From contig NC_133478.1 of NCBI RefSeq assembly GCF_025370935.1, forward strand, positions 1,016,867-1,080,866: a DNA stretch of 64,000 nucleotides, in the 5' to 3' direction. The position numbers and the translations under genes are program-made. Positions within the stretch are counted from its first letter, which is position 1. Each line of letters begins with the position of its first letter. The DNA is from Choristoneura fumiferana. Lineage: Eukaryota; Arthropoda; Insecta; Lepidoptera; Tortricidae. Under the pieces are notes generated by a model. That model ran no database searches. It saw nothing but the letters and a program-made list of their open reading frames with translations, and was not told where the DNA came from. Positions 19,861-30,604 of this stretch are shown here, piece after piece.

Positions 19861-20263
19861 AAATTATAATAAATAATAATTTATCAAATGTATGTTAGAT
19901 TAAAATGTATCTCTGTGAGCGTTTTTTTAAAAATCTTTTGAAAAATAAATATCTTAAACCATGTTTTTTCAATTAAATTTACAACGGTAACCTAAAATTT
20001 ACTTACCATAATATTTGTGAAAGTATTTCCATTAAAAATTAACAGTTTCTAATTTCACCATATTTATATTTACCACCATATTAGAAACAAATAACCGTAA
20101 GTAAATAAATTTATGAATTTCAATTTTGACAAAACAATGACAGATACCTCTGCAACTAAAAAAGATCACATGTTAAATTACGATGACATCGCTTTAGATA
20201 ACCATAATTTTAGGTACTACGAATGTATTGAATCTTTTTCGGAACTACTCAATGGATTAATAC

Positions 20264-20605
20264 CGGGTGTGGCCTGTAACACGAGCAAAAAATTAAAAAA
20301 TAGATCCTCCTCGTCAAACTGAACAACATTAGTTCAGCGACATTAAAAATAATGGAGTCTTTGAATTTTCCTTTTTCCATACAAATTAAATACTGCTATC
20401 TATGTACGCCATCCTAGAACACACCTGACGTCGCCTGTCACGCTACAAACATCAAGCATTTTGCTTTACATTGCTTCTTCGAATAAACTTAAAAGTGTAC
20501 TTAATAAAAATTAAAAAAACTAACTGTTTTTAAAAATCACTGAACTAATATTGTTTAGTTTGATGAGTACGATCTATGTTTTAATTATTTGCTCATTTTG
20601 CTTGT
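20264..20605 (+). mobile_element. TIR element, family C, copy 2
   Basis: Left end cgggtgtggcctgtaacacgagcaaa, followed by aacaacattagttcagcgac and the segment cctgacgtcgcctgtcacgctac. The right end (atctatgttttaattatttgctc) is degraded. Reverse-oriented relative to 17760-18178. Confidence 0.65.
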
Positions 20606-20958
20606 TAACCTACTGTTTAAATTTCAGACGGTTTTATTTAAAAAAAAAAAACAACTTTTAAAACCGTTCTTCGGTCCAACGCTAATTCTGAAGACTGGTG
20701 TAAAATAATAAAACTTAAAGCTTCTATGGCAACATTAAAATTCTCACACAAAGTAACAAATTTGAGATTTAGAAGGAAGGTAGCCAATGTTTATTTTACA
20801 TTAAACAATAAGATACCACTAAACAAGTGCGTCGTAAATTGTGATACTTTTCATAACAACTCATTTTGTTGCCCAGCATTATCACCCACCTGCTGTGTTA
20901 AAATTAAAAACCGCTAATCACTTTGTCCTTAATCCGAGCTTACCGACGAGGCGTGCCG

Positions 20959-21036
20959 ACCAATCAGCGGACAAACCTCCCCAGCACTGCATCCCCACCC
21001 TTGCGTATAAAAAGGCTGCCTGTGCATGCATCCAGT
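20959..21036 (+). promoter_or_regulatory. Promoter of bZIP copy 1a
   Basis: A CCAAT box within gaccaatcagcgg (20958-20970) is followed by TATAAAAAGG at 21006-21015. A start site about 30 bp downstream, near 21036, is expected. The same layout is upstream of the intact gene at 29854. Confidence 0.75.
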
Positions 21037-21106
21037 ACAGTCTAGTACTGAACTTTGTACTATACGCTCCGTACTCCGCTCGAGATACTCTTATTCCGAA
21101 CTCGCC

Positions 21107-21620
21107 ATGTCGAAGCCGTGGACCCCCCCTACACCCGACGCAACCGTGGAAATGGTCAATTATAGGCCCACCACCAGCATCAGCACCACAACCGAGCCGC
21201 TAAGCCCGGCGCCCACGCCGTCGCCGTCCTCCACGCCGCAAAATCCAGTACCATACGGGTACTACATACCCGCCACATTGGAGCCAACACTACAGCCTAT
21301 GGCATATTATTATGCGCAGATGGCGTTCCAGTACGGCGGGCATTCCTAGCTCGCGTAGCACCTAAGTTTGGCGAATCAGACTCGGAACTGTACAGTTCTG
21401 AGTCTTTAAACAACGACCCTGAAACTAAGGCTGCGGCAGTCTAGTTGGAAGCAACACCGGCGTGCGTCGGGTCTAAGGAGGAAGATGGCAGATACCGGCA
21501 GCAGCGCGAGCGGAACAACGCCGCGACCAAGCAGAACCGAGAACGGAAGAAGCTGAAGGAGGTTAAGCTAGCGCTTAAAGTCTCCTTCCTTGAGAAGCAA
21601 ACCTGGACAGTTTGGAAGAA
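21107..21620 (+). pseudogene. bZIP copy 1a, truncated
   Basis: The ATG at 21107 opens an 80-codon frame with the same plan as the intact paralogue (MSKPW start, Pro-rich middle, PYGYYIPA). A stop at 21347-21349 ends it before the DNA-binding domain. A recognisable bZIP remnant (YRQQRERNNAATKQNRERKK, then EVKLALKVSFLEK) lies at about 21495-21600 in another frame, after a second in-frame stop near 21442. It still has a good promoter, so a short bZIP-less protein could be made, but loss of function is the simpler reading. Weakly possible: a truncated product competing for the same partners. Confidence 0.8.
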
Positions 21621-21629
21621 ACTCTAGAC

Positions 21630-22194
21630 AACAGCAAGCCCACCACCAACATCGACTATGCAGCTCCGTGCTCCACTGGTGGTAAATCTGTCATCTTATT
21701 CAATTGAAGTCATCACGTCTAAGCTGTGGACCTCCTGTGATTCAGACGCATGCAGAAATTGTAAACCACGCAGCAAGTTCCAGTACCATACGGGTACTAT
21801 TGTCTCCGCCACTTTGGAGCCAATGTTGTTTCCTACGGCATAATATCATTACACCGCGCAGATAGCTTTTCAATACGGCGGGTCGGGTATCCCCAGTACA
21901 CACCGAGCAGCTTCTCAAACTATGGCGAATCAGACTTAGTTCTAAGACACAGTTCTGAGTATCTAGAGAACAACCCCAAATACTTGGTATTCGAAAGAGA
22001 TGCTCTCCGAGTTATGGCGTCTAGTGGAAAGTAACCCCCACATGCGTCGGACGGTGGGGTCATGCAAGGAGGAAGAAGACAGCTACCGGCAGCAGCGCGA
22101 GCGGAACAACGACGCGGCCAAGCTGAGCCGGGAGCAGAGAAAGCTGAAAGAGCTCAAGTCATACCTACTTTTATTATTTGCATCTTTTTTTTAG
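21630..22194 (+). pseudogene. bZIP copy 1b, promoterless and broken
   Basis: It begins in the coding-like part without TATA or leader. Homologous segments in order: ttccagtaccatacgggtac (the PYGYY region), a stop where copy 1a continues, cacagttctgagtatctaga, then an open frame at 22000-22194 with NPHMRRTV and a basic region YRQQRERNNDAAKLSREQRK. After the basic region it runs into unrelated residues (SYLLLLFASFF), so no leucine zipper remains. The poly(A) signal AATAAA at 22229-22234 is the first one after copy 1a. Confidence 0.8.
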
Positions 22195-22228
22195 GTTAAG
22201 TGTATTTGTAATGATTGTTTATATTTTT

Positions 22229-22234
22229 AATAAA
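22229..22234 (+). terminator. Poly(A) signal of bZIP unit 1
   Basis: AATAAA in tttttaataaaatatat; the matching site in unit 2 is at 31274-31279. Confidence 0.6.
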
Positions 22235-23130
22235 ATATATTTTAAGTAATATTTTGTTTCGATTTCTTGTCTTTCCTTTTCGATGGTAAAGAGTAATAAA
22301 TTAGAAGAGTACTTACCTAACTAAATTGTTACTTATAGTTTGACGTAAAGTTTTGTACTAATAGAGTTGTAAAACATTTCGAAAAAAAAAACAATTATTT
22401 TTGTTCTCAACAATTTGGGTCCAGGGAGATTCGAAACACGGTAACAACTATTACTGAATTAGTAAAGCAAGTATGATTATGATTATGACCAATCTGAACA
22501 ATCATAAATGTGCTGGCATATTCTGGCATATTAGGTTAAGATTTTACATGCCAAATTGTGGCAGAGCATACTACGTGTAATATTCTTTTGATATTTGTAA
22601 CACCGCTGTGTACATGTTCCTACGAAATAAATAATTTCATTTCATTTTCTGAACTTAGGAAATTTAACTGAAGGAAAACATACCTTCGTTTAAAAACGCA
22701 TTTTTTGTAAAAAAAATGCTTTTTCTTCTTTCTACGCACATGTTTTAACAAAAAGATAGTTAAGATTTAGTAATTTTATTTTGTTTTTATTTAGATAACA
22801 TGTTCAGGTATTAGAGAAATTTGATCCTCGAGTGCCGTCCCAAGAACTCTATTAGATCAGCTCTGAAATTCCCAATAAACGGTCCCGACCCATTATTATG
22901 GATTTCAATGTAATATAATATTATCAATCTAGTATAAGTCTTTCTTTTTTTTAGATTTTTGACATTTGGATTTTTTTTTATTGTATAACTGTTTTTTTAA
23001 ATGTTATTTATTATTATTTTATTCATTTAGAATTTTTAACCTATGTTTGACAAATAAATAGAATTGATCTAGTATAATCTAAATAAAAAAAGCTAATCAC
23101 GACATTTTTATAATAAAAAAAAAGTTTTTT
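22235..23130. other. AT-rich intergenic DNA
   Basis: No gene or clear repeat seen; long T and A runs. Confidence 0.4.
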
Positions 23131-23470
23131 TAGCGTAGACTAGACGTAAAGTGTGTTTTTTTTCTCATCCAACCCTATAGTGTGGGGTATCGTTGAATAG
23201 GTCTTTTAAAACTTTTTTTAAAAGACCTAGTCAACGACGGTTTGCTTACTGTTCGATTCATTGAGTTTTTTGCGAAATATTCAACTTTAAAGTGCAAATT
23301 TTCATTAAAATCGAGCGTCCCCCCGGTGGAAAAATTTGAAAAATTCAGGATGGTAGTAAGTATGTCAAACTTTCAAGGAAAACTTTAACGGTTAAGTTTG
23401 CTTGAGAATTATCAGTAGTTACTCTTAAATAGCAGCCTAAGATATAAAATTTTACTTAACTTCAAAAATC
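23130..23470. repeat. Dispersed repeat (ctcatccaaccctatag)
   Basis: Shares tttttctcatccaaccctatag, taggtcttttaaaac, gcgaaatattcaactttaaagt, aattttcattaaaatcgagcg and ggttaagtttgcttgagaat with 39085-39420. Confidence 0.75.
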
Positions 23471-23987
23471 TACAAATATTCACATTTACGGTTTAATGCT
23501 ACAAACTAAATTACTTTGTAGATTCTACCACCACTTTCAAAAGTAGGTATACGTGGAAAGTTTCATCACGATACAAACCTCTTATGTATATACCAAAGTA
23601 GGGTTTTGTCCTTCATTTAATAATCTTTTTACAAATTTGGTATTATATTGTCTCATAAAAGCAACAAATTCATTAACAAAAGACAGCCCGGCTCTTTCCA
23701 AGATGTACTTACATAACCAATAAAACATTCCTCTAGTCCGCAAATTTTTATGACCTACGACCACACAATAATAGATGTATTAAAGGGATCCAGCTGTGTG
23801 TTTAAGACAAGGAACGGATTTAATTCCAAAGATTGGGAAAGAATATAATTTGTTGCTTAAGTAAACTTAAGCTTTTCTACTATCTGCTCCATGAAACGAA
23901 ATTAAAGTTTTGTGGCACAAAAAAATACCTTATACACATATAGGACGCAATATTGATGAGAGACTAACCTCAGATATAAACACATAC

Positions 23988-24080
23988 GCAAGCGCTCGCG
24001 ATTGCGCAACTCGTGCGCAGGGGCGCGGTCTGAGCCGCGATCAACCAATAACGACCCGACGCGGTTGCCGCGGAAACTGA
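23988..24080. other. Conserved GC-rich block with CCAAT, copy 1
   Basis: About 90 bp (gcgctcgcgattgcgcaactcg.., gatcaaccaataacgacccg) nearly identical to 33712-33800 and clearly better conserved than its AT-rich flanks. It could be a regulatory element or a promoter; no transcript is evident. Confidence 0.5.
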
Positions 24081-24255
24081 GACCTACTGCTATTAAAATT
24101 ATTAGTAATTAATGTACCTAGTGAATGAAATATTAGTCGGAAATTTAAAACTATATAGGTATTCACGCTTAAATAACCGATTTAGTTGAAATTTGGTATA
24201 AAATATCAAGTTGGAATCCAAAAAAAAAGCATATAATAGTTCTCGCGACATAGTT

Positions 24256-24480
24256 GACGACCGGTTGACCAAGTGGTTAGAGATCCTGACTACGAAGCTT
24301 GAGGTCCCGGGTTCGATTCTCGGCCGGGGCAGATATTTGTATGAATAATACGAATGTTGTTCTCGGGTCTTGGATGTTTAATATGTATTTAAGTATGTTT
24401 ATCCGTTGCCTAGTATCCATAGTACAAGCTGTGCTAGTTTGGGACTAGGTAATTGGTGTCAAGTGTCCCATGATATTTAT
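24256..24480 (+). mobile_element. tRNA-derived SINE, complete
   Basis: The head resembles a tRNA gene with an A-box-like gaccaagtgg and a B-box ggttcgattct (24310-24320). The tail runs tttgtatgaataatacgaatgtt .. cctagtatccatagtacaagctgtgctagtttgggactagg. The minus-strand copy is at 51036-51252 and a headless one at 18851-19040. It interrupts the duplicated bZIP segment, so it inserted after the duplication (or was lost from unit 2). Confidence 0.85.
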
Positions 24481-24577
24481 GTTCTCTGTTGAAATATTTT
24501 TCTTACCTACTTCAGAAATTTGTCCATATCATTTTTCGTTATTTCGGCGGTGTTATACCTACTTGTGTATAGGTAGA

Positions 24578-24664
24578 GTCATTCACGATGACGCGTGCCG
24601 TGGTTCTTATTGCAATGTCATTAATGTCTAATTTTGACAAAATCACGCGTCTTCGTGGATGGCC
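24578..24664. repeat. Short MITE, family D, copy 1
   Basis: Imperfect inverted ends tcattcacgatgacgcgtg and cacgcgtcttcgtggatgg around a centre of about 50 bp. Second copy at 52053-52141. Confidence 0.75.
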
Positions 24665-25080
24665 CAGTGCTCTGTGTATGCATGTTAGAGATAAGAAAAT
24701 ACAAATTAAAGAAAAAACTTTAATTTTAAGGATACTTATCGTTTAATAAATATTTTTTCCTTTTTTTCATTTTTCATTTTTTTAATTAGTTTTTTTCTTA
24801 ATGGACTTCAATTAGAATACTAAATAAATACAAGGATATCACCACAGAACAATAACAATTTTTATTGTTCTGTGGACATCACTGTTATTACTCTGTTTTT
24901 TTTTAAGTACCTACTGTCCTAATTCGTTACCTTTTGAATAATTAAATTTTACGTTGCATTAATTTTTACTGCGTCTAGTGCTGAAGATTTTTGTTAATTA
25001 CTTACAATTTTCATATTTTTAAAGATGCGTATTTTTACGAGCCAGAATTTTTCATTTAGTTTGCTCTGAAAAAATCCAAC
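24665..25080. other. AT-rich intergenic DNA in the duplicated unit
   Basis: No gene. Matches scattered parts of 34440-34700 (for example aagatttttgttaattac and attttcatatttttaaag). Confidence 0.4.
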
Positions 25081-25424
25081 CCATTTAGGTAGATAAGGCA
25101 TTAAAAATGGCAATAACTATAGAATCAATAGACAATAAGTTTTTGCTAACCAGAAAACTTTTTTATGGATAAGCCACAGATTTATGGTAGCAGGTTCCTT
25201 GGTTATCACATAAAAGGAATAGCATTAGGTTTACTAATGACAATCCGTTAGCGGTAACTGTTATTGTTTTGTCGCCAGTTGCAGGTACTCAGGTTGGCGT
25301 TCGGGCGTAGGAGACAATGGTTACTGGAAATCGGGAAGCTAACGAAGTATTATAATGCAAATAGCGTCGTAAAACCTAACTGAAAGTGCAATCATAGGAA
25401 TGTGCCGACACTTAAGAATTGAGT

Positions 25425-25484
25425 ATCCCACCGAAAGCATTTCATATAAAAATGGCGGCCAAGACTCACAAGCTATAACGCTTT
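25425..25484 (-). repeat. Inverted partner of 32132-32200
   Basis: Reads ccaccgaaagcatttcatataaaaatgg..cgctttcgctg, the reverse complement of cagcgaaagcgttatgagc..tttttacatgaaatgcttttggtggg in unit 2. A small inversion accompanied the duplication or a later insertion. Confidence 0.6.
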
Positions 25485-25492
25485 CGCTGGTC

Positions 25493-25876
25493 TACATACA
25501 GCATTTATTTTTGATACTACCTCAAACTTGAAGGGCAGTTAGTGAAGGCCCTAATTATCACATTTTATTATGTTTTAGTAAAAAAATTAGACTTATTATT
25601 TTCCTTACAAAATTAATTAGCACGCAATGTATCACTACGCGATACTACTTTGTTTTTATTCAAAACGTCGCACTTGTTGACGTGACAGTTGTCACAGAAC
25701 GCTCCTCTCTCGTATTAAATTATTGTACGCATTACATTGCTGCTCGATAATATTTCAAAAATTAATTACGCTCTGGTACTTAATTCTGAATGAATTTGTT
25801 TTGATATCTGTTCACAGCACTTAAATCTTCGTCTGGTTACAGTTTGAGGTAGTATCAAAAATACACGCTGTATATT
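25493..25876. mobile_element. Non-autonomous TIR element (tttttgatactacctcaaact)
   Basis: Ends tacagcatttatttttgatactacctcaaact and agtttgaggtagtatcaaaaatacacgctgta are reverse complements of over 30 bp. No coding capacity, 384 bp. Confidence 0.75.
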
Positions 25877-26360
25877 ATATCACGGTCTTCAATTTTATGA
25901 TACGCAATAGAGCTATGAAACTGCCAGGTTACACTTTAAAGCCAAGGTGAAGGGTTAACTAGTAAATCCAGGGTTAAGGGGCTTGGTTTTTCCTTGGATC
26001 TGATAACTTTTTACAGCAAAGCGTTATAATTATATGTCGTATGTTTTTGGTGGGATCTCATTTCTCTTTGTAAGTTGCCCTCGTTAATCCGCGTAGTAAA
26101 TATTGTGGTTTAGGAAGTATGTAACCTATAACAATACTACCTACTTTTAAAATAAGCCTGCACTCTTATTAAAAGGGGATGGAGGGTGAAAGTTATAGAT
26201 TTCTTAATTTTGCTGTTCTTTTTTATAAATCCTAGGCTTTATACCAAATTTCAGCTATCTAGGACACTGGGAAGTATAATGTATCCAAGTTTTACTAGTA
26301 ATGTGTAGAGACGTACCCCCTTTTACATATTATGGGTAGAATGGTGAAAGTTACATACAA
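25877..26360. repeat. Duplicated block and degenerate repeat
   Basis: 25885-26060 matches 32008-32205 (gtcttcaattttatgat, aactttttacagc.aagcgttat). From 26160 a degenerate phrase around ttcagctatctaggacactgggaagta begins; it recurs at 26865-26890 and 26985-27010. Confidence 0.6.
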
Positions 26361-26809
26361 GGTGGGCCCTGTAACAGGAGCAAAAAATTAAACTCCACTC
26401 TTTATCTTGAGCTAATTTAGTTCTACAACTTTTGATAATAACATATTATTACTTTTATTATAGTTTAAAGTTTAATTGGACAAGCAATGTATTACGAAAT
26501 TCGTCATTTTGTTACGTGATAAGCGATGTCATTTAGGCTTTTGGATGCCGTACATTGAAAATACCATTTAATTTGATTGGAATAAACTTAATGATAAAAT
26601 TACTTTTTTTTTAATAAGTAGTATATTATAGTTAACTTATTTTTAGGTAGTTTAGTATAAGTACTTCAATTGTACGTTTTCTATAATACGTTTGTTTAAA
26701 TAAATGTATATTTTATATTTTGCTGAACTTTTATAAGTTGCTGAACTAAAGTACCTGAACCTGGTAAGAACCTGGGTTTTCATTTTTTGCTCCTGTTACA
26801 GGGCCCACC
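26361..26809. mobile_element. TIR element, family C, copy 3 (both ends intact)
   Basis: Ends ggtgggccctgtaacaggagcaaaaaa and ttttttgctcctgttacagggcccacc are perfect reverse complements of 27 bp. 449 bp, no open frame. A left-half copy lies at 54708-54890. Confidence 0.85.
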
Positions 26810-27088
26810 CGATATTTATTCATTATTGTATGTAAATCATATACTTTCATACCGAATTTCAGCTTTCTAAGACATGTTATTTTATTAGTATTGTGGGCTT
26901 GCACCCTCTTTATAGGGGTGGGAGTGCAAAGGTTTCAGATTTATTCATTGTATGTAAACACTGGACATCATGCCAAATGTCAGCTTTCTAGGACATTGGG
27001 AAGTACCCTAGATTTTTTAATAAGTGAGTGACAAAATTGGCGTACTTTGGGTATTAATAAAATCTAAAGTATTACAGCTAGATCAATG

Positions 27089-28723
27089 CTGTGCCTCCTG
27101 TGATCAGTGATGTAAGTCGACTTGTACCCTTTTGTGTGTTTTTATTTAGATATAATCAGAAAAAAATAACGAATTTTTGGGTCTATCTCACGTACTTTTA
27201 GGTGCTATAGTTTCGGAGATAATTTTGTGAAAAGTGATACAACTAGCAGAAAAAAATCGTGCATATTGATATATATAAAGGGGTTACCCTTTATGTAATT
27301 GGTCTAAAGGTCGTCTCGTTATTTTCGTCTTTTGTGGTATAAGAGAAATTGAATTTATTTTCACATTTTATTTTTCGGTATTTTTTTCGGAAATATTGAT
27401 ATATCTACAGTTATACCACTTTTGACCAACTTTTCTAAAACCAGACCAGGGTACAACTCAACATGTACTACTACCAATGTGAGACAAATTAGTTTTTTTG
27501 TGATAAGTGATACATACCGGTTTGAATCACTTTTCACAAACACATTTTTAAGTGTAAAGGTATACAAACTAAATTATATCTAAAAGTCAAACTATTCCCG
27601 TAAAATATTTAATAACAGTTGTGTTAAGTGATACAAGTGCGAGAATAAAGTGTGTGTGGTGTGCGTAGGTGAGGTGACCCGGGATCAGGGGTGCGCGGGA
27701 CCTGCTCGCCTCAGTGTCGCTACAAACTGATATGTTACTTTACTTTTGCAAATGCAACTAATATAAGTTAGGTAAATTTGAACATGAAACACCGTGAGAC
27801 TCACTCATATTAAATATAATGACCCGGATAACTCACGCTTAAATCGATTTAGCTCGACATGTTTCGGGCTAATCCGTAGCCTTCGTTTCGGAGCAACGCG
27901 ACTCAGCGGCTGCTGCAACACGCGCACTGCGCGCCGCCGCTCTGCTCGCGCGACTACCCGACGAAACTGACACCGGCACACAATACCCGCGTTTCATCAT
28001 CATTACAACTGTCAAATGTAAATGAAATGATGAAATGATTTTTTTTGATTTTTGATGATGTGTGAATGTAATGATGATGAAAACGCGGGTAGTTGTGTGC
28101 CGTGTCAGTTTCGTCGGGTAGTCGCGCGAGCAGAGCGGCGGCGCGCAGTGCGCGTGTTGCAGCAGCCGCTGAGTCGCGTTGCTCCGAAACGAAGGGCTAC
28201 GGTTAGCCCGAAAACATGTCGAGCTAAACTCGATTAAGACGTGAGTTATCCGGGTCATTATATTTAATATAGGTAAATTTTATTTGTAAAGGGTACAAGG
28301 TCAAAAAATAATTTTTCAGGTTTTTTTGTTTTACTTTACTTTAAGCAACATTGAGCCGGGAACATATTATTACGCTGAGTGTAAGTGAGTGCGTTTTACA
28401 AGTTCATGTATATCATATCAGTTTACACCAAGAGATATTATGGGTGCTCCAGGGGTGCATGGTATAACTGAACTTGTATCATCTAACACATATAGACATT
28501 TCAATGGGTACAACTTACAGGTTTTTCGCGATTTTCTTCGAACTAACAATATTTACCGAAAACACTAAATGCAAGTTTATAGAATATATTTTTATGTATA
28601 AAAAAAAGTGCTTCGGTAAATGCTAGCCCCCTTGGCTCGCAAACCAGAATTTTTTAAATCTTATTTTTGCTTTCCTGTAAAATGTCGATTTTGCACTTGT
28701 ATCACTTATCACAGGAGGCACAG
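27089..28723. mobile_element. Non-autonomous TIR element with nested palindrome
   Basis: Ends ctgtgcctcctgtgatcagtgat and atcacttatcacaggaggcacag are imperfect reverse complements. aatg flanks both sides (27085-27088 and 28724-28727), a possible 4-bp target duplication. The phrase aagtgatac or its complement recurs along the element (27232, 27505, 27530, 27632, 28698). No transposase frame. The 464-bp palindrome is nested inside. Confidence 0.65.
27807..28270. repeat. 464-bp GC-rich near-perfect palindrome
   Basis: The left arm atattaaatataatgacccgg .. and right arm .. ccgggtcattatatttaatat pair over about 200 bp each, including the long GC-rich part gcgcgccgccgctctgctcgcgcgactaccc and its complement. 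The centre, near 28010-28080, is itself partly paired (catcatcattaca/tgtaatgatgatg). A transcript would fold into one long hairpin. Open frames of up to 129 codons on both strands are a consequence of the symmetry. Confidence 0.9.
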
Positions 28724-28727
28724 AATG

Positions 28728-29280
28728 AAACTTGGTGTGTTTAATTATTTTTCTAGCCACATCTTATATGTTGTGAATTTGGGCTCTCTGGTGTCAACTG
28801 GGACGATATTATAAGGGTTTGCAAATACGATGAAACGGTTCGAGAAAAGGTAGGTAGTGCCTTGCCTTCTTTTTTTTGTCTGGGCTGGATTTACTAAATT
28901 TAGATTTATTAAAAAGTTCCAGGCCATCTTACCTGTTATGCGATAGAGTTATTTAGTATGTATAGACGTCAGTGAAATAGAAAAAAAATCATAAAAAGAG
29001 GTGTTTTTTAAAAGCATCTAGGGATCCCTTTCGTTCGCGTAATTTTTTGACCTATTTTAATTTTTCATGATTCATTTTGCATAATTTGTATTAGCATAAT
29101 AATACAGTCTCATAGTAATTAACTTTGGCCACTATTTTGTTTGGCATATTACGGCTTCAGAATAATTTTAGTTAGACTAAGTATTATACATTTGACTAAA
29201 GTATATTTTACATATTATTTAGGCTAATTATTATTTCAGTTCTCACATTTTATTAAACATAAATTAGGTTAGATTAGGCT
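28728..29280. other. AT-rich intergenic DNA
   Basis: No gene or repeat assigned. Confidence 0.35.
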
Positions 29281-29640
29281 AGTATATTGTACAGGCGCGA
29301 AGCGCCTAAATTACGCAGAATAAACTCTCCCTCGCTTCGTCGACCTCGCTTTTTATTTCTAAACATATTATGACTTTTTCTATAGCCTTTACTGCTATAC
29401 CTATGACCTTTGTACATTACATTTTTAGGAGTAATCACATTTATGCTTTTTGTAATAATGCGAATTAATTATAATGTCTTTTTGTATTTATGCTGTTTGA
29501 TGTTAGTGTATGTGACGATTATGCTTTCAATATTTATGCTTTTAAATGTTATTCGTACTTAATATTTTATGGGTAAAGATGATTAGTTATAACGATTTTT
29601 TGGCTAAAAAATTATGCGTAAGAAATAAGCATCAAAATGA
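29281..29640. repeat. Short-word array, word ttatgcttt
   Basis: Starts with gcgcgaagcgcc..ctcccctcgcttcgtcgacctcgct-like sequence, then ttatgcttt or tatgctt occurs at least four times with related tatgacttt and tatgacctttg, irregularly spaced. Confidence 0.5.
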
Positions 29641-29804
29641 CAATCAAAAAATAACCTCGGCGTCAGTCGCGGTATTTTTCTTAAAAAAGTCACTTTAATG
29701 CCGTGCATTATCATCATACATTAACTTCGTTAAATTAAAAAACCGTTAATCTCTTTGTTTACTGTTAACGGTACTTTAATTCAAGCTTACTAATGACTTG
29801 CACT

Positions 29805-29884
29805 GACCACTCAGCGGACAAGCCTCCCCCAGCTCTACATCCCCACTCTTATGTATAAAAAGGACGCGAGCGCATGTAAACGGT
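29805..29884 (+). promoter_or_regulatory. Promoter of the intact bZIP gene
   Basis: TATAAAA at 29854-29860, with the upstream ccactcagcggacaagcctccccc block shared with copy 1a (where it reads ccaatcagcgg). Start of transcription expected near 29884 (tacagtttcg). The leader to the ATG is about 100 bp. Confidence 0.75.
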
Positions 29885-29982
29885 ACAGTTTCGAACTGAA
29901 TTCAGTCCTCGTACTTCGCTCCGTGATCCATCCGTGACATCAGTTTTACTCAAACCTCTCCACTATCTCGATTAAAAACATC

Positions 29983-30600
29983 ATGTCAAATCTATGGAAA
30001 CCGTACGCTCTAGACGCTGAAATCAGAACTCTGGACCACTGTAACTCCACTAAGGACAGCACCACCATAAAGGAGGAGCCGCTTTGTCCAGCGCCCATAC
30101 CGCCGCTGTCCTTCCCGCCGCAGGCGCCAGTGTCATATGGGTACTACGTGCCAGCGATCATGGAGTTAACATTGCCGCCGATGATGCAGTCCGCTTTCCA
30201 AGTCAGCGGGCCGCCCCACAACTCGCCAAGCGCCATCTCTATCGTATCAAACTCAGAACTGTACAGTTCTGAGTATTTAAATAACAACTCTGAATACTTA
30301 GTATTCGAGAGAGATGCTCTCCGAGCCATGGCGGAGAGGAACGGCGGCAGTCTTGTGGGGAGCAACCCCCGCATGCGTCGGACGGTGGAGTTTACAAAGG
30401 TGAAAGACGGCGGTTACCGGCAGCAGCGCGAGCTGAACAACGCCGCGGCCAAGCTGAGCCGGGAGCGGAGGAAGTTGAGAGAAGTTAAGCTCGCGCTTAA
30501 AGTCTCCTTCCTCGAGAAGAAAATCCGGAAGCTCCAGGCTATGCTGGCGTCAGACATGTGTGAGAAATGCATCCCCGATTTAATCATCACTAAAAATTAA
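29983..30600 (+). CDS. bZIP transcription factor, CES-2/PAR-like
   Basis: A 205-residue intronless protein with its own TATA promoter. Residues 1-60 contain a KEEP motif and a Pro-rich stretch (CPAPIPPLSFPPQAP, then YGYYVPA). A block around 107-135 (FERDALRAMAERN..RMRRTV) is conserved in the broken copies. The C-terminus is a bZIP: basic region YRQQRELNNAAAKLSRERRK from residue 145, with the invariant N152 and R160, then L170, L177 and L184 exactly ten residues after the arginine, and the SFLEKK segment seen in PAR/CES-2-type zippers. The zipper is short: the next heptad position is not leucine. Likely a nuclear DNA-binding dimer. It is the only intact member of four local copies. Start chosen because of the A at -3 and alignment with copy 1a. 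Which Drosophila gene it matches best is not decided. Confidence 0.85.
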   Translation: MSNLWKPYALDAEIRTLDHCNSTKDSTTIKEEPLCPAPIPPLSFPPQAPVSYGYYVPAIMELTLPPMMQSAFQVSGPPHNSPSAISIVSNSELYSSEYLNNNSEYLVFERDALRAMAERNGGSLVGSNPRMRRTVEFTKVKDGGYRQQRELNNAAAKLSRERRKLREVKLALKVSFLEKKIRKLQAMLASDMCEKCIPDLIITKN

Positions 30601-30604
30601 CAGG

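Larger units (their letters stand above)
20650..25420 (+). repeat. Segmental duplication, unit 1 (bZIP block)
   Basis: Matches unit 2 (29600-35090) in the same order and orientation: promoter, bZIP copy a, bZIP copy b, poly(A) region, then the blocks tttaagcttt..ttaaagttttgtggc, the GC-rich gctcgcgattgcgcaactcg block, ttgaaatttggtataaaatatcaagt, and ggttggcgttcgggcgtaggag. Unit 2 is longer mainly because of the fold-back element at 32291-33444. Confidence 0.75.

Noticed and set aside
24256..24330. Possible tRNA gene on the plus strand
   Set aside because: A- and B-box-like sequences are present, but the head continues into a SINE body found elsewhere, and no closed cloverleaf with an acceptor stem is evident.
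27869..28258. 129-codon open frame on the minus strand, mirrored on the plus strand
   Set aside because: It lies entirely in the 464-bp palindrome and crosses its centre; its openness follows from GC content and symmetry.
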